Below are positions 46,116 through 55,591 of a stretch of 64,000 bases of DNA, piece by piece. The stretch's first letter is position 1; every line of letters starts with the position of its first letter. Made by a program: the position numbers and the translations under genes. The DNA is taken from the NCBI GenBank assembly GCA_963700195.1, contig CAVOWQ010000003.1, positions 379,221 to 443,220 on the forward strand. Reading direction: 5' to 3'. The notes beneath the pieces were generated by a model. It was given only the letters and a program-made list of their open reading frames with translations, made no database searches and had not been told where the DNA came from. Source of the DNA: AP-15 sp963700195. Its GTDB lineage: Bacteria > Pseudomonadota > Alphaproteobacteria > ATCC43930 > CGMCC-115725.

Positions 46116-46925
46116 ACAATCTGCACCGCGAGCTGGCCCCGATCTCCGACGCGGCGTGGGCCCAGATCGAGGAGGAGGCGGCGCGCACCCTGAAGCGCTA
46201 TCTCGCCGCCCGTCGAGTAGTCGACCTCCACGGGCCGAGCAGCGTTGCCCTTTCCGCCGTCGGCACTGGGCATCTGCGGAGTATCGCTGCGCCGAGTGAT
46301 GGCATTCTCGCCCGGCAGCGCGAGGTCAGGGCGCTGGTCGAGCTGCGCGTGCCGTTCGAGCTGGACCGCCAGATGATCGACGACGTCGAGCGCGGCGCCA
46401 ATGATTTCTGACTGGCAGCCGGCAAAGGACGCCGTCAAAAAGATCGCCTTTGCCGAAGACGGCGCGATCTTCGAGGGCTATGCGGCGGGTGGCATTCAAG
46501 GCATCCGTCAGGGGACCAGCAACCCGATCGAGGCTCTGCCGGCCGATGTTCGCAACTATCCTGACGCCATCGCCCATGCCTTGAGCCAGTTGCGTCTCGT
46601 TGGCGTCAACGGACCCTATTCGGTACTGCTGGGCGCCGACGAGTACACCGCTGTCGCCGAAGCCAGAGACTACGGGTATCCGGTACTGGAGCACTTGAGA
46701 CGGATCGTCGAAGGCGAGATCATTTGGGCCCCGGCAATCACCGGGGCCTTTGTCCTGACGACCCGCGGGGGTGACTTTGACCTGCATATCGGCCAGGACA
46801 TCTCCATCGGCTATTTGAGCCATACCGATACTGCCGTCCGCCTCTATCTGCAGGAAACGTTCACCTTCCTCCTGCTCACCACGGAGGCCGCTGTGGCATT
46901 GGCCGCCGCGACGACAGCGTCATAA
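46112..46925 (+). CDS. Family 1 encapsulin nanocompartment shell protein (one frameshift)
   Basis: HK97-fold shell protein, about 270 aa after repair, matching family 1. The first part (MNNLHRELAPISDAAWAQIE ... VERGAND) and the second (SDWQPAKDAVKKIAFAEDGA ... TAVRLYLQETFTFLLLT) are joined by removing one T from the TTT at 46405-46407. The segments IFEGYAAGGIQGI and PYSVLLGADEYTAV are typical. It is co-translated with the DyP cargo gene. As given the protein would be truncated at 99 aa and could not assemble. Confidence 0.9.
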
Positions 46926-47004
46926 TTGCCGATGTTGTCGGCGTGGATTTGGCAAATAGATAGCCATGCAATTGCCATAATCACATTGTACTGTCCGAGG
47001 CATG

Positions 47005-47023
47005 GCACCCGTGGAGCGGGTGC
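47005..47023. repeat. Short perfect hairpin downstream of encapsulin
   Basis: Seven-base stem GCACCCG/CGGGTGC with loop TGGAG. It lies about 80 bases after the encapsulin stop and could contribute to transcript end formation, but it has no T-run. Confidence 0.4.
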
Positions 47024-47050
47024 GGGGTAGCGATTGAACGGACGTTGCCG

Positions 47051-47139
47051 ATGCCTGATCTCGACCTGATAAAACAGGGGGAACAGGGGGCTCGGGACCG
47101 GCGCGGCCGGTTCGCCCAGGCAGTCGGCAACCGGGTAGG
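47051..47139 (+). pseudogene. Possible DUF5681 N-terminal remnant
   Basis: The reading MPDLDLIKQGEQGARDRRGR followed by FAQAVGNRVG resembles the start of DUF5681 proteins, in which a GRF segment precedes SGNPAGR; such proteins are common in phage-related loci. The homology stops after about 30 codons and the sequence then becomes antisense to mnmE. Probably a leftover of an insertion or a truncated gene. Confidence 0.35.
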
Positions 47140-48497
47140 TTACTTACCGATGCAGAAGTCGCGGAAGATCACGTCGAGCAGGTCTTCGACATCGACCGCG
47201 CCGGTGATGCGGCCGAGGCTGCGCAGCGCAAGACGGAGGTCTTCCGCCCGCAACTCGGGCAAGTCGGCGAAGAACGATCGCCGCAACGATGCCGCGGCTT
47301 CTTCGAGCGCCTGGCGGTGACGCGCCCGGGTCAGCACCGGGGCTTCGATGCGGTAGGTTTGCGCGACCCGCTCGCCGAGCACTGCCAGCAATTTGTCGAT
47401 ACCTTCGCCGGTCAATGCCGAGACTGGCAACGCCGCGGTTGAGAAATCGGTATCCGGCAACGGCACGAGATCGATTTTGTTGGCGACCAGGATCGTGTCG
47501 GCTCCGGGCCAAGCCGACGCGCCGGCGGCGTCTGCGGGATGCGCGATATCGAAAACGAAGAGCCGGATTTCGGCTTGCTCGGCCCGCTGCACCGCTCGAC
47601 GCTTGCCTTCCTGCTCGATCGCATCCGCACTGTCGCGCAGCCCGGCGGTGTCGGCGAGCACGACGGGGTAGCCGCCGAGATCGATCGCGACTTCGATCAC
47701 ATCCCGCGTGGTGCCGGGGACCGGCGAGGTGATGGCCACGTCGCGACGCGCAATCCGGTTCAGGAGACTGGATTTTCCGGCATTGGGGGGGCCGACGATC
47801 GCGACGTCGATGCCGTCGCGCAGTCTTTCGCCGCGATGCCCGTCGGCCAGGTGACGCTCGATTTCGGCGACCAGCCCCTCGGTCTCACCAAGGATGCGAT
47901 CCTCGATTTCCGGGGGAAGGTCCTCGTCCGGAAAATCGATTGCCGCCTCGAGGTGGGCGAGGATGCGGGTCAGACGATCGCGCCAGCCACGATAAACGTC
48001 ACCCAGTTCGCCGCCGAGCTGCCGCATTGCCTGGCGGCGCTGCGCCTCGGTCTCGGCCGCGGCGAGATCGGCGATCGCTTCGGCCTGCAACAGATCGAGC
48101 TTGCCGTTGAGGAAGGCGCGGCGGGTGAATTCGCCGGGCTCCGCGAGCCGCAGCCCGAGCCGGGCGAGCGCCTGCATGACGGCAGCGAGCACGGCGCGGC
48201 TGCCGTGCAGATGGAGTTCCGCCACATCCTCGCCGGTCGCGCTCCGCGGCGCGGGGAACCACAGAACGAGCCCCTCATCGAGCGCGTCTCCGCTCTGCGG
48301 ATCGACAAGGCGCCGCCGCTGCGCGACCCGCGGAGGCGGCATGCCGCCCGCGAGCAGCGTCACCGCTCTGCGGGCATCCGGCCCCGAGATGCGCAGCACT
48401 GCGACAGCAGCGCGTCCCGCCGCCGTCGCCGGTGCGAAAATCGTCTCGGCGGCCGGATCGTTCAGCAGGATCGGGAGCCCGCTGTGCGCTCAGACAT
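47140..48497 (-). CDS. mnmE: tRNA modification GTPase MnmE (start region broken)
   Basis: With MnmG, MnmE makes the cmnm5 modification at U34 of tRNA. The tetrahydrofolate-binding N-domain includes GEFTRRAFLNGKLDLLQAEA. The G-domain has G1 GPPNAGKSSLLN, G3 ADTAGLRDS and NKID. It ends with the hallmark CIGK. The conserved part is open up to 48487, but that frame has no ATG, GTG or TTG before the N-domain (ETIFAPATAAGRAAVAVLRI). An ATG at 48497 that overlaps the upstream stop reads in if one base is added near 48473-48480. An internal ATG at 48399 would cut into the N-domain. Confidence 0.85.
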
Positions 48498-48879
48498 TCG
48501 CGGCCGGAGGGTTGAGAATGCTCATGGCGGTCTGCACGTCCTCGCGCACCGCCTGGTGAAGATCGCCAATAAAGACCACTGCCTTCACCGCCCCTCCGGC
48601 CGGCTGTTCCGTCGCCAGTGGCGGCCGGATCTCACTGACGGCGGATCTCTTGACCCACACCGGCGATGCATCGGGTCGCGTCAGCTTCACCAATGGCGGA
48701 TCGACTCCCAGCCGGGCTACCAGCGCCGCCGCATCCTCGGCCGTCACCAGCACCCCGCGATCGACGCCGTGCACATAGGTGTGAGGGCCGAGATCGTGCG
48801 GGTAGGGGCCGGCGACCAGGGTGACGGAATGCTCATTGACGGCGACCTCGGTTCCGTCGAGCGCGCGAATGGCGATCAT
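48490..48879 (-). CDS. Hypothetical protein, 129 aa
   Basis: Begins MIAIRALDGTEVAVNEHSVT, then LVAGPYPHDLGPHTYVHGVD and VWVKRSAVSEIRPPL. The first 45 residues faintly resemble FlbD-like short proteins, but the rest does not, and there are no flagellar genes here. ATG 48879 follows GAGGAGAGG. Tightly placed upstream of mnmE. Function unknown. Confidence 0.6.
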   Translation of the reverse strand: MIAIRALDGTEVAVNEHSVTLVAGPYPHDLGPHTYVHGVDRGVLVTAEDAAALVARLGVDPPLVKLTRPDASPVWVKRSAVSEIRPPLATEQPAGGAVKAVVFIGDLHQAVREDVQTAMSILNPPAANV

Positions 48880-49024
48880 GCAGGCCTCTCCTCGAGCGTC
48901 GGCAGGGAGTCGGACCTCGCCCTGCGGCTGAGTCAAGCGGGATCACGTCCGAGTTGACCGGCCCCCAGTGTTAGTCGTTTGATCGAGCGCGGGTCGCCGA
49001 GATCATCGTGGGGAGGAGCACGCC

Positions 49025-49939
49025 ATGGCCGGCATGTTGGAAGGCAAAATCGCGATCGTCACCGGTGCTGGCGGCGGCATCGGGCGGGAGATCGCAATCG
49101 CGATGGCGCGTGCCGGCGCCAAGGTCGTGATCAACGATGTCGGGGCTTCGCTGTCCGGCGAAGGCCAGTCGGCCACACCGGCCGAGGAGACCAAGCAGCT
49201 GATCGAGCAAGGCGGCGGGGCAGCCGCCATCAGCACCGATTCCGTCGCCGAATGGAGTTCGGCGCAAAAGATCGTTCAGGCCGCGCTCGACCATTTCGGC
49301 GGGCTCGATATCGTCGTCAACAATGCCGGCGTGCTGCGCGATCAAATCTTTCACCGCATGACTGCCGAGGATTGGCTCGCCGTGATCTCGGTCCACCTCA
49401 ACGGCAGCTTCTTTGTCAGCCGTGCGGCGGCCGACCAGTACCGCAAGCAGGAGAGCGGCGCTTACGTTCACATCACCAGCACCTCGGGGCTGATCGGCAA
49501 TATGGGCCAGGCCAACTATGCCTCGGCAAAGCTCGGCATCACCGCGCTGTCCAAAGCGATCGCGATCGACATGAAACGCTTCAACGTGCGCTCTAATTGT
49601 CTGTCGCCCTGGGCGTGGAGCCGCATGACCCAGTCGATCCCGGCCCGCACCGAAGAGGAGCGGGCGCGCGTCGCCAAAATTCAGCAGATGACGCCGGACA
49701 AGAATGCGCCGATGGCGGTGTTTCTCGCCTCCGACGCGGCGCGGGACGTGACGGGCCAGGTGTTCGGCACGCGGATGAACGAAATTTATCTGTTCAGCTC
49801 GCCGCGTCCGATCCGCAGCCTGCATCGGGCCGACGGCTGGACCCCGGAGGCCATTGCCGAGCACGCCCTGCCGGCACTGCAATCCTCGTTCATGCCGCTC
49901 GACCGCTCTGGTGATGTTTTCTCCTGGGACCCGCTCTGA
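49025..49939 (+). CDS. SDR-family 3-hydroxyacyl-CoA dehydrogenase-like protein
   Basis: 304 aa. VTGAGGGIGREIAIAMARAG (NAD site), INDVGASLSGEG, NNAGVLRDQIFHRM, HITSTSGLIGN (Ser) and YASAKLGI (YxxxK). NDVGxSxxGEG and VLRD are typical of the dehydrogenase domain of peroxisomal-type multifunctional enzyme 2, suggesting CoA-ester beta-oxidation. Followed by a GlcG-like gene 14 bases later. Confidence 0.83.
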   Translation: MAGMLEGKIAIVTGAGGGIGREIAIAMARAGAKVVINDVGASLSGEGQSATPAEETKQLIEQGGGAAAISTDSVAEWSSAQKIVQAALDHFGGLDIVVNNAGVLRDQIFHRMTAEDWLAVISVHLNGSFFVSRAAADQYRKQESGAYVHITSTSGLIGNMGQANYASAKLGITALSKAIAIDMKRFNVRSNCLSPWAWSRMTQSIPARTEEERARVAKIQQMTPDKNAPMAVFLASDAARDVTGQVFGTRMNEIYLFSSPRPIRSLHRADGWTPEAIAEHALPALQSSFMPLDRSGDVFSWDPL

Positions 49940-49953
49940 AGCCGGAGGACCTC

Positions 49954-50457
49954 ATGTCGAAAACCCTGCGTCTGCTGCTCGTATTGGTGGCGCTGTCCTG
50001 GGCCGGTCCGGCCGGAGCTCAGGCTCCGCCTCCGACCTCGGCTCCGCCGCCGCTGCCCTATGGCGCGCCGATCGGTCTCGACGATGCGAAGAAGGCCGCG
50101 GCGGCAGCCGTCGAGGAGGTCAAAAAGATCGGCGCCGCGCCCAATGCCATTGCGATCGTCGACCATGGCGGGTTTCTGATCTACTTCGAGCGTATGGACA
50201 ACACCCAGCTGGGATCGGTCGAGATCGCCGTCGACAAGGCCCGCTCCGCCGCCCTGTTCCGGCGGCCCAGCAAGGTCTTCGAGGACGCGCTCGCCGGCGG
50301 CCGCACGGCCATCCTGGCGTTGCGCGGCGCGACACCGATCGAGGGCGGGCTTCCCCTAGTCTCGGGCGGAAAAATCGTCGGCGCGATCGGCGCCAGCGGC
50401 GGAACCGCGCAACAGGACGGCCAGGTCGCCAAGGCAGGAGCGGACACGATCAAATAG
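49954..50457 (+). CDS. Exported GlcG/HbpS-family heme-binding-like protein
   Basis: 167 aa. Signal peptide (LRLLLVLVALSWAGPAGAQ), a Pro-rich linker, then a GlcG/HbpS domain: GLDDAKKAAAAAVEEVKKIG, AIAIVDHGGFLIYFERMDN, ALRGATPIEGGLPLVSGGKI and GAIGASGGTAQQDGQVAKAG. HbpS members bind haem or sense redox stress. Others accompany hydroxyacid or SDR genes with unknown role. Confidence 0.83.
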   Translation: MSKTLRLLLVLVALSWAGPAGAQAPPPTSAPPPLPYGAPIGLDDAKKAAAAAVEEVKKIGAAPNAIAIVDHGGFLIYFERMDNTQLGSVEIAVDKARSAALFRRPSKVFEDALAGGRTAILALRGATPIEGGLPLVSGGKIVGAIGASGGTAQQDGQVAKAGADTIK

Positions 50458-50553
50458 CCGGTTCCAGCCTTCCAAAGAGCGACGTGATATTACCCGAATT
50501 TCGGGCCCGTCTCTCGGTGGCCTTCCGTTACGGGGCGGCGGCGTGCGCTAGCA

Positions 50554-51927
50554 TTGCAACTCTGCGGAACAGCGAGCGGGCAGCAGGCGGCGCCGGCGAT
50601 TGCTGGACAAGTCCTGGTGATGTCGGATCTGCATTTCGACCCGATGGCGGATCCGCGGTTGGTCGACCAGTTGGCCGCCGCGGAGCCCGAACAATGGAGC
50701 GCGGTGCTCGATGGCTCCGGTGACCGCAGCCTCGGCCGATACGGGCGGGACAGCAATTGGATGCTGCTCCGCTCTGCTCTGCGACAAATGTCGGAGACAC
50801 TGCCGAAGCCGGGCTTCGTGCTGATATCCGGAGATTTCCTCGCACACGGCTTCCGCCCGGAATTCGACGCCGCGGCGAAGGACCATTCGGATGCCGCCTA
50901 TCGCGTCTTTGTGCGAAAGACGATGCAGTTCCTCGGGCAACAGCTCGAGCAGAATTTTCCGGCCACGCCGATCCTTCCGGCGCTCGGCAACAACGACGAG
51001 GAGTGCGGCGACTATGAACTGCAGCCCGGTGGGCCGTTTCTCGCTGACACGCTCCCAATTCTGCGCCGGCTCGTCGGCAGCGCCGGCGGACCGGGTTTCG
51101 ATCGTGATTGGCAGGGCTACGGCAATTACAGCGCCCGAGTCGACGGCATCCGGGTGTTGTCGACGAACACCAATTTCCTCTCGGTCCATTATCGCAACGC
51201 CTGCGGGTCAGCGGCCGACGGAGATCCGGGGCGGGCAACGCTCGCCTGGCTCGAAGCCGAGCTCGCGGCGGCAAAGGAGGCCCAGGAGCGGGTCTGGCTC
51301 CTTTATCACATCCCGCCGGGTATCGACGGCTATGCGACGCTGCGGCAAGGCGCTTGCCCGGGCACGATGATCCCGATGTGGGATCAGACCTATGCCGGGG
51401 CTTTCCTCGCTCTCCTGAAGCGCTATGCCGATACCGTCATCGCCAGCTTCGCCGGCCATACTCACATGGACGATTTCCGCCTGATCGGCGACGCCGAGAG
51501 GCCGCTATGGGTTTGCGCTGATCACGCCGGCGGTGAGCCCGATTTTTGGCCAGAATCCGGCTTTTCGGACTTCGTAGCTATCGATGCCGCGGGCGATATT
51601 CTCGATCAGACGACCTATGATCTGACGAATTTACCGCAGGCGACGACCGCCGCCGGAGGCGTACCGCCGGAATGGCGGGCGGAGTACACCTTTACTCGGC
51701 AATGGAGCCTGCCGCGGATCGATCTGCCGAGCCTCGACCACCTTTATTCGCTGATCACGGACGTTCCGGCGGAGCGCGAGCGATGGCACATGATCTTCCC
51801 GGTGTCGAGCCCGGTTTATTGGGCCCCGTTCTCCAGCGGAAGCGAGCAACTGGCGCAGGCGATCCGGGCGTTCCGTTGCGCGTCGGGAAACGTCGCCCCA
51901 TCAGACTTACCAGCAATGCTACTGTAG
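50554..51927 (+). CDS. Metallophosphoesterase (acid-sphingomyelinase-like)
   Basis: 457 aa from the TTG at 50554. Calcineurin-type motifs in order: VMSDLHFDPM, LISGDFLAHGF, PALGNNDEECGD, LLYHIPPGIDGY and FAGHTHMDDF. The Cys-containing inserts resemble acid sphingomyelinase-like secreted phosphoesterases. A signal-peptide-like stretch (ALALQLCGTASGQQAAPA) begins the frame, but no good ATG or ribosome site is visible, so the true start may be upstream and displaced by an indel. Confidence 0.78.
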   Translation: MQLCGTASGQQAAPAIAGQVLVMSDLHFDPMADPRLVDQLAAAEPEQWSAVLDGSGDRSLGRYGRDSNWMLLRSALRQMSETLPKPGFVLISGDFLAHGFRPEFDAAAKDHSDAAYRVFVRKTMQFLGQQLEQNFPATPILPALGNNDEECGDYELQPGGPFLADTLPILRRLVGSAGGPGFDRDWQGYGNYSARVDGIRVLSTNTNFLSVHYRNACGSAADGDPGRATLAWLEAELAAAKEAQERVWLLYHIPPGIDGYATLRQGACPGTMIPMWDQTYAGAFLALLKRYADTVIASFAGHTHMDDFRLIGDAERPLWVCADHAGGEPDFWPESGFSDFVAIDAAGDILDQTTYDLTNLPQATTAAGGVPPEWRAEYTFTRQWSLPRIDLPSLDHLYSLITDVPAERERWHMIFPVSSPVYWAPFSSGSEQLAQAIRAFRCASGNVAPSDLPAMLL

Positions 51928-51961
51928 CGGCCAAAATTACGCGGCATAGCGTGAGAGTGCT

Positions 51962-52713
51962 TCAAGCTCGGTGGTGGGTTCCTTCGAACCTCGCCCGATC
52001 GTCCGGTCTCTCCGACGGTGCGAAAATACTTGCGATCAGCACCGCCATGATGCCGGTCAGAAAGATTCCGTCGAAGGTTCCGGCCCCGCCGATCGAAGCG
52101 ATCGGTGCCCCCAGCCCTTGTACCTTGTCCAGGTTGAGAAGATCGGCTCCGATCAGCGTGCCGAGCGAGCCGCTGATATAGGCGAGCGGCGCCGCATGCC
52201 TGCGCGACAGCAGCAAGGCGACGGCCGCTGCCGAAAGCGGGGGGACGAAAACCGGAAGCGCGATGCCGAGGCCAGGAACCGGACGGGCAAGCCAATGGCA
52301 CACCGCCGCCACCACTACGGTGGCGATAATCGCGCTGATCCATAATCGGTTTCGTGACGTACAGGAAAATAGAGAGCAATCCCGGGATCAATGCGCCGCC
52401 GACATTGACGGCGATCACCGTACCGGGCCGGTTGATCACCTCCGGGATCACATAATGCATGCCGAAGTACCAGATCTCCTGCCCTGAGACGATCTGCTCC
52501 CCAGGCAGGCGTTGCCACCGGGATATTCAAGTAGCTGCCGGCCAGGGAGGCCAACAATAGAAGCAGTGCGGCGTGAGGGCCCAAGCCCATGCTCAGATAG
52601 GCCGAGCGCAACGCCTGCACTTCGATCCATGCGACGAGGGCGATAAAGATCAACGCCAGCAACGAGAAGTGCGGCAGGGCGAGAGGGAGGTATTGAAGCT
52701 TTTCCAAATCCAT
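51962..52713 (-). CDS. DUF1614 family membrane protein (two frameshifts)
   Basis: About 250 codons after repair. Hydrophobic helices such as FSLLALIFIALVAWIEVQ are separated by loops. GSYLNIPVATLPG, MHYVIPEVINRPGTVIAVN and SIGGAGTFDGIFLTGIMAVL are recognisable DUF1614 blocks. Breaks near 52509 and near 52352-52356 are each cured by dropping one base. Function unknown; predicted inner-membrane protein. Confidence 0.75.
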
Positions 52714-52942
52714 CTTTGGTGTGTGATCCGGGCTGCAGGGGATCTCCGCGCAGTTCGCCGGCAGTTTCCGTTCGGGACGCGGCTGTCCCATATTTGACGA
52801 ACGCAACTCCTCGCGTGCTGATCCGACTTCGCGGTTGAAACCGGTTCCGGGCTGATGCAGGGGTGAGATGTCAGGAAATTATAGCCGCCGGCATGGAGGC
52901 GCGTGCTAGGCTCTGGAGTGCTGCATCGAAGAGGAGGAAACC

Positions 52943-53266
52943 ATGGCGCAATCGCAACCATCAGCGGCCCGCGAGCAGGTTCGCAACATCGTGCCGGGGC
53001 TGATCGACCTCAGTGAAAGGGTGCTGTTCGGCGAAGTCTGGGAGCGTCCCGGTCTCTCGAAGCGCGACCGCAGCCTGATCACCTGCGCGACTTTGATCGC
53101 GCTCGGCCGCGAAAAGCAGCTCGTCGGTCATCTGCAGCGGGCGCTCGACAACGGCCTCACCAAGAACGAGCTCAGCGAAGTGATCACGCATCTCGCCTTT
53201 TATGCCGGCTGGCCGGCGGCGATGACCGCGGCCCTCGTCGCCAAGGACGTGTTCGAGAAGAAATAA
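52943..53266 (+). CDS. Carboxymuconolactone decarboxylase (CMD/AhpD-like) family protein
   Basis: 107 aa. LSKRDRSLITCATLIALGRE and HLQRALDNGLTKNELSEVIT, then HLAFYAGWPAA, fit the single-domain CMD family. There is only one Cys (ITCAT), not the CxxC of AhpD peroxidases, so it is closer to the decarboxylase-like subgroup (gamma-CMD/YurZ). RBS GAGGAGG. It begins a block of acid/CoA metabolism genes. Confidence 0.83.
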   Translation: MAQSQPSAAREQVRNIVPGLIDLSERVLFGEVWERPGLSKRDRSLITCATLIALGREKQLVGHLQRALDNGLTKNELSEVITHLAFYAGWPAAMTAALVAKDVFEKK

Positions 53267-53304
53267 TGCCGGCCGATATCGGCATCTGACTGCGGGAGGG
53301 CGAG

Positions 53305-54237
53305 ATGAAGATAGGGTTCATCGGGTTGGGGATGATGGGGTCCGGCATGGCCGCCAACCTGCAAAAGGCCGGGCATGATCTGGTGGTTCACGATCTGCGT
53401 CGTGCCGCTGCCGAACCCTATCTCGCCGCCGGCGCCGTTTGGGCGGACAGCCCGCGCGCGGTCGCCGAGGCGTCGGAAGTCGTGTTCACCTCGTTGCCCG
53501 GACCGCCCGAGGTCGAGGCCGTGGCGCTGGGCGATAACGGTCTGCTTTCGGGGATGAGCCGCGGCAAAGCCTATTTCGACCTGTCGACAAATTCGCCGAC
53601 GATGGTGCGCAAGATCAATGCCGCCTTCGCCGAGCGCGATGTCTACATGCTCAATTCCCCGGTCAGCGGCGGGCCGCGGGGCGCTCGGACCGGTAAGCTC
53701 GCGCTGTGGGTCGGCGGCGACGAGCAGATCTTCAACCGCTACAAGCCCGTCCTCGACGCGATGGGCGACAAGGCGCGCTATGTCGGCCCGATCGGCGCGG
53801 GCTCCGTCGCCAAGCTCGTGCACAACGGCGCCGGCTACTGCATCCAGACCGCGCTCGCGGAGATGTTTACGGTCGGCGTCAAGGCCGGGGTCGAGCCGCT
53901 GGCGCTCTGGGAAGCGGTGCGCGACGGCGCCGGAGGACGCCGGCGCACCTTCGACGGCCTGATCGACCAATTCCTGCCCGGCAAATACGAGCCTGCAGCC
54001 TTCGCATTGCGGCTCGCCCACAAAGACATGTCGCTCGCCACTCAGCTCGGCCGCGATTTCAACGTACCGATGCGGGTCGCCAATCTGGCGCTGGCTGAAC
54101 TCAGCGAGGCGCTCAACCGCGGCTGGGGTGACCGCAACTCGCGCTCGCCGATGGTTCTGCAGCAGGAACGAGCGGGGGTCGAGATCCGTGTCGACCCGAA
54201 ACGCATCGAGGAAGCGCTCGAACGCGGCGGCGATTAG
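53305..54237 (+). CDS. 3-hydroxyisobutyrate dehydrogenase family oxidoreductase
   Basis: 310 aa beta-hydroxyacid dehydrogenase. MKIGFIGLGMMGSGMAANL is the NAD(P) motif. Conserved blocks follow: DLSTNSPTMVRKI (substrate binding), NSPVSGGPRGARTGKLALWVGG, and the catalytic Lys region GSVAKLVHNGAGYC. Oxidises a 3-hydroxyacid such as hydroxyisobutyrate, tartronate semialdehyde-type or a ring-degradation product. Just upstream of CoA transferase 1. Confidence 0.87.
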   Translation: MKIGFIGLGMMGSGMAANLQKAGHDLVVHDLRRAAAEPYLAAGAVWADSPRAVAEASEVVFTSLPGPPEVEAVALGDNGLLSGMSRGKAYFDLSTNSPTMVRKINAAFAERDVYMLNSPVSGGPRGARTGKLALWVGGDEQIFNRYKPVLDAMGDKARYVGPIGAGSVAKLVHNGAGYCIQTALAEMFTVGVKAGVEPLALWEAVRDGAGGRRRTFDGLIDQFLPGKYEPAAFALRLAHKDMSLATQLGRDFNVPMRVANLALAELSEALNRGWGDRNSRSPMVLQQERAGVEIRVDPKRIEEALERGGD

Positions 54238-54240
54238 ACG

Positions 54241-54317
54241 GTAGGATGGGTTGAGCGGAGCGAAACCCATCATGTCTGGACGTGCCGGTGGGTTTCGCTG
54301 CGCTCAACCCACCCTAC
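54241..54317. repeat. Long inverted repeat of the GTAGGNTGGGTTGAGC type
   Basis: Two 31-base arms (left starts GTAGGATGGGTTGAGC, right ends CTCAACCCACCCTAC) separated by 15 bases and differing at 3 positions. This hairpin family recurs between genes in many Proteobacteria. It lies between the dehydrogenase and CoA transferase genes and could stabilise or attenuate the transcript. Confidence 0.85.
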
Positions 54318-54346
54318 AGATCTACAGACGGGAGGAGTGAACAGAG

Positions 54347-55579
54347 ATGGATGGCAGTGGCGTGGAGCTGGATTGTCTCGAAGGCGTGCGGGTCGTTGAT
54401 TTCACGCAATTCGAGGCCGGTCCTTCCTGCACCGAGGCGCTCGCTTGGCTCGGCGCCGAGGTTGTCAAGATCGAGAACCCGGGACGGGGCGATCCCGGCC
54501 GCCGGTTGCGGCCCGGGCAACCCGACGACGATCCCTGGTATTTCCATCAGTTCAACGCCAACAAGAAATCTGTAACCCTGAATCTCAAATCGCCGCGCGG
54601 GCTCGAGATCGTCAAGGACCTGCTGAAAAAGGCCGATATCACGGTTGAGAACATGGCGCCCGGCACGATCGAGCGGCTCGGGCTCGGCTATGATGCCGTC
54701 AAGGAGTTGAACCCGGCGATTATCTATTGCCAGGTCAAGGGCTTTGGCGCCGGCAGCCCGTACGAGAAAAACCTTGCCTTCGACATGATCGCGCAGGCGG
54801 CGGGCGGCCCGACCAGCGTCACCGGCTATGGCGACCGGCCGCCGGTCAAGCCGGGCCCGTCCTTCGGCGACACCGGCACCGGCATGCTGATGGCGATCAG
54901 CATCCTCGCCGCGCTGCGCAAGCGGGACCGCACCGGCAACGGACAGCGGCTTCAGGTCGCGATGCAGGACGCGATGATCCATTACATGCGCGTGCCGTTT
55001 TCGCGCACCCAGCTGAGCGGCCAGGCCCAGCTGCGCGGCGGCAGCGACCGGTCCCAGCCCGGCGGGCTCGTGCCTTCGGCCTTGTACCCGTGCAAGCCCG
55101 GCGGCCCCAACGACTACGTCTATGTCTTTACCAGCCGCGCCAATCCGGAGCATTGGACGCGGCTGTTGAAGGCGATCGGCCGCGACGACCTGGTCGGCGA
55201 CTCGCGCTACGACACCAATCAGGCCCGCAGCGAACGCGCGGCCGAGGTTGACGAGATCATCGCCCAATGGACGCGCCAGCACACCAAGGAAGAGGCGATG
55301 AAGATCATCGGCGAGGCCGGCGTGCCGGCCGGTGCGGTGTTCGACACACTGGAATTGATGAACGATTCTTCGCTCGCCGAACGCGGCATCATGCAGACGA
55401 TCGAGCATCCGACGACCGGCAAGGTGAAGATGCCGGCTTGGCCGGTGCGCTTCGACGGGGCGCCGGCCAAGGTGAAGCCGTCGCCGCTGCTCGGACAGCA
55501 CAACGCCGAAATCCTCGGCGGCTGGCTCGGCATTGGCGCGTCGGAAGTCGAGGCGCTGCGCGCCGAAGGGATTATCTGA
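54347..55579 (+). CDS. Family III CoA transferase (CaiB/BaiF), copy 1
   Basis: 410 aa. LDCLEGVRVVDFTQFEAGPS, GAEVVKIENPGRGDPGRR, FNANKKSVTLNLKSPRG, SFGDTGTGMLMAI (the likely catalytic Asp) and VPAGAVFDTLELMNDSSLAE are family blocks. It moves CoA between a carboxylic acid and an acyl-CoA. It is clearly paralogous to the gene at 56712. GGGAGGAG precedes the start. Confidence 0.9.
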   Translation: MDGSGVELDCLEGVRVVDFTQFEAGPSCTEALAWLGAEVVKIENPGRGDPGRRLRPGQPDDDPWYFHQFNANKKSVTLNLKSPRGLEIVKDLLKKADITVENMAPGTIERLGLGYDAVKELNPAIIYCQVKGFGAGSPYEKNLAFDMIAQAAGGPTSVTGYGDRPPVKPGPSFGDTGTGMLMAISILAALRKRDRTGNGQRLQVAMQDAMIHYMRVPFSRTQLSGQAQLRGGSDRSQPGGLVPSALYPCKPGGPNDYVYVFTSRANPEHWTRLLKAIGRDDLVGDSRYDTNQARSERAAEVDEIIAQWTRQHTKEEAMKIIGEAGVPAGAVFDTLELMNDSSLAERGIMQTIEHPTTGKVKMPAWPVRFDGAPAKVKPSPLLGQHNAEILGGWLGIGASEVEALRAEGII

Positions 55580-55591
55580 CTAGACCTGCCC

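Noticed and set aside
46405..46407. Programmed ribosomal frameshift in encapsulin
   Set aside because: The site is not a recognised slippery heptamer and many other genes in the window have similar extra bases, so error is simpler.
46926..47050. tRNA or small RNA gene after encapsulin
   Set aside because: Only a 7-base hairpin; no cloverleaf, no CCA-type end.
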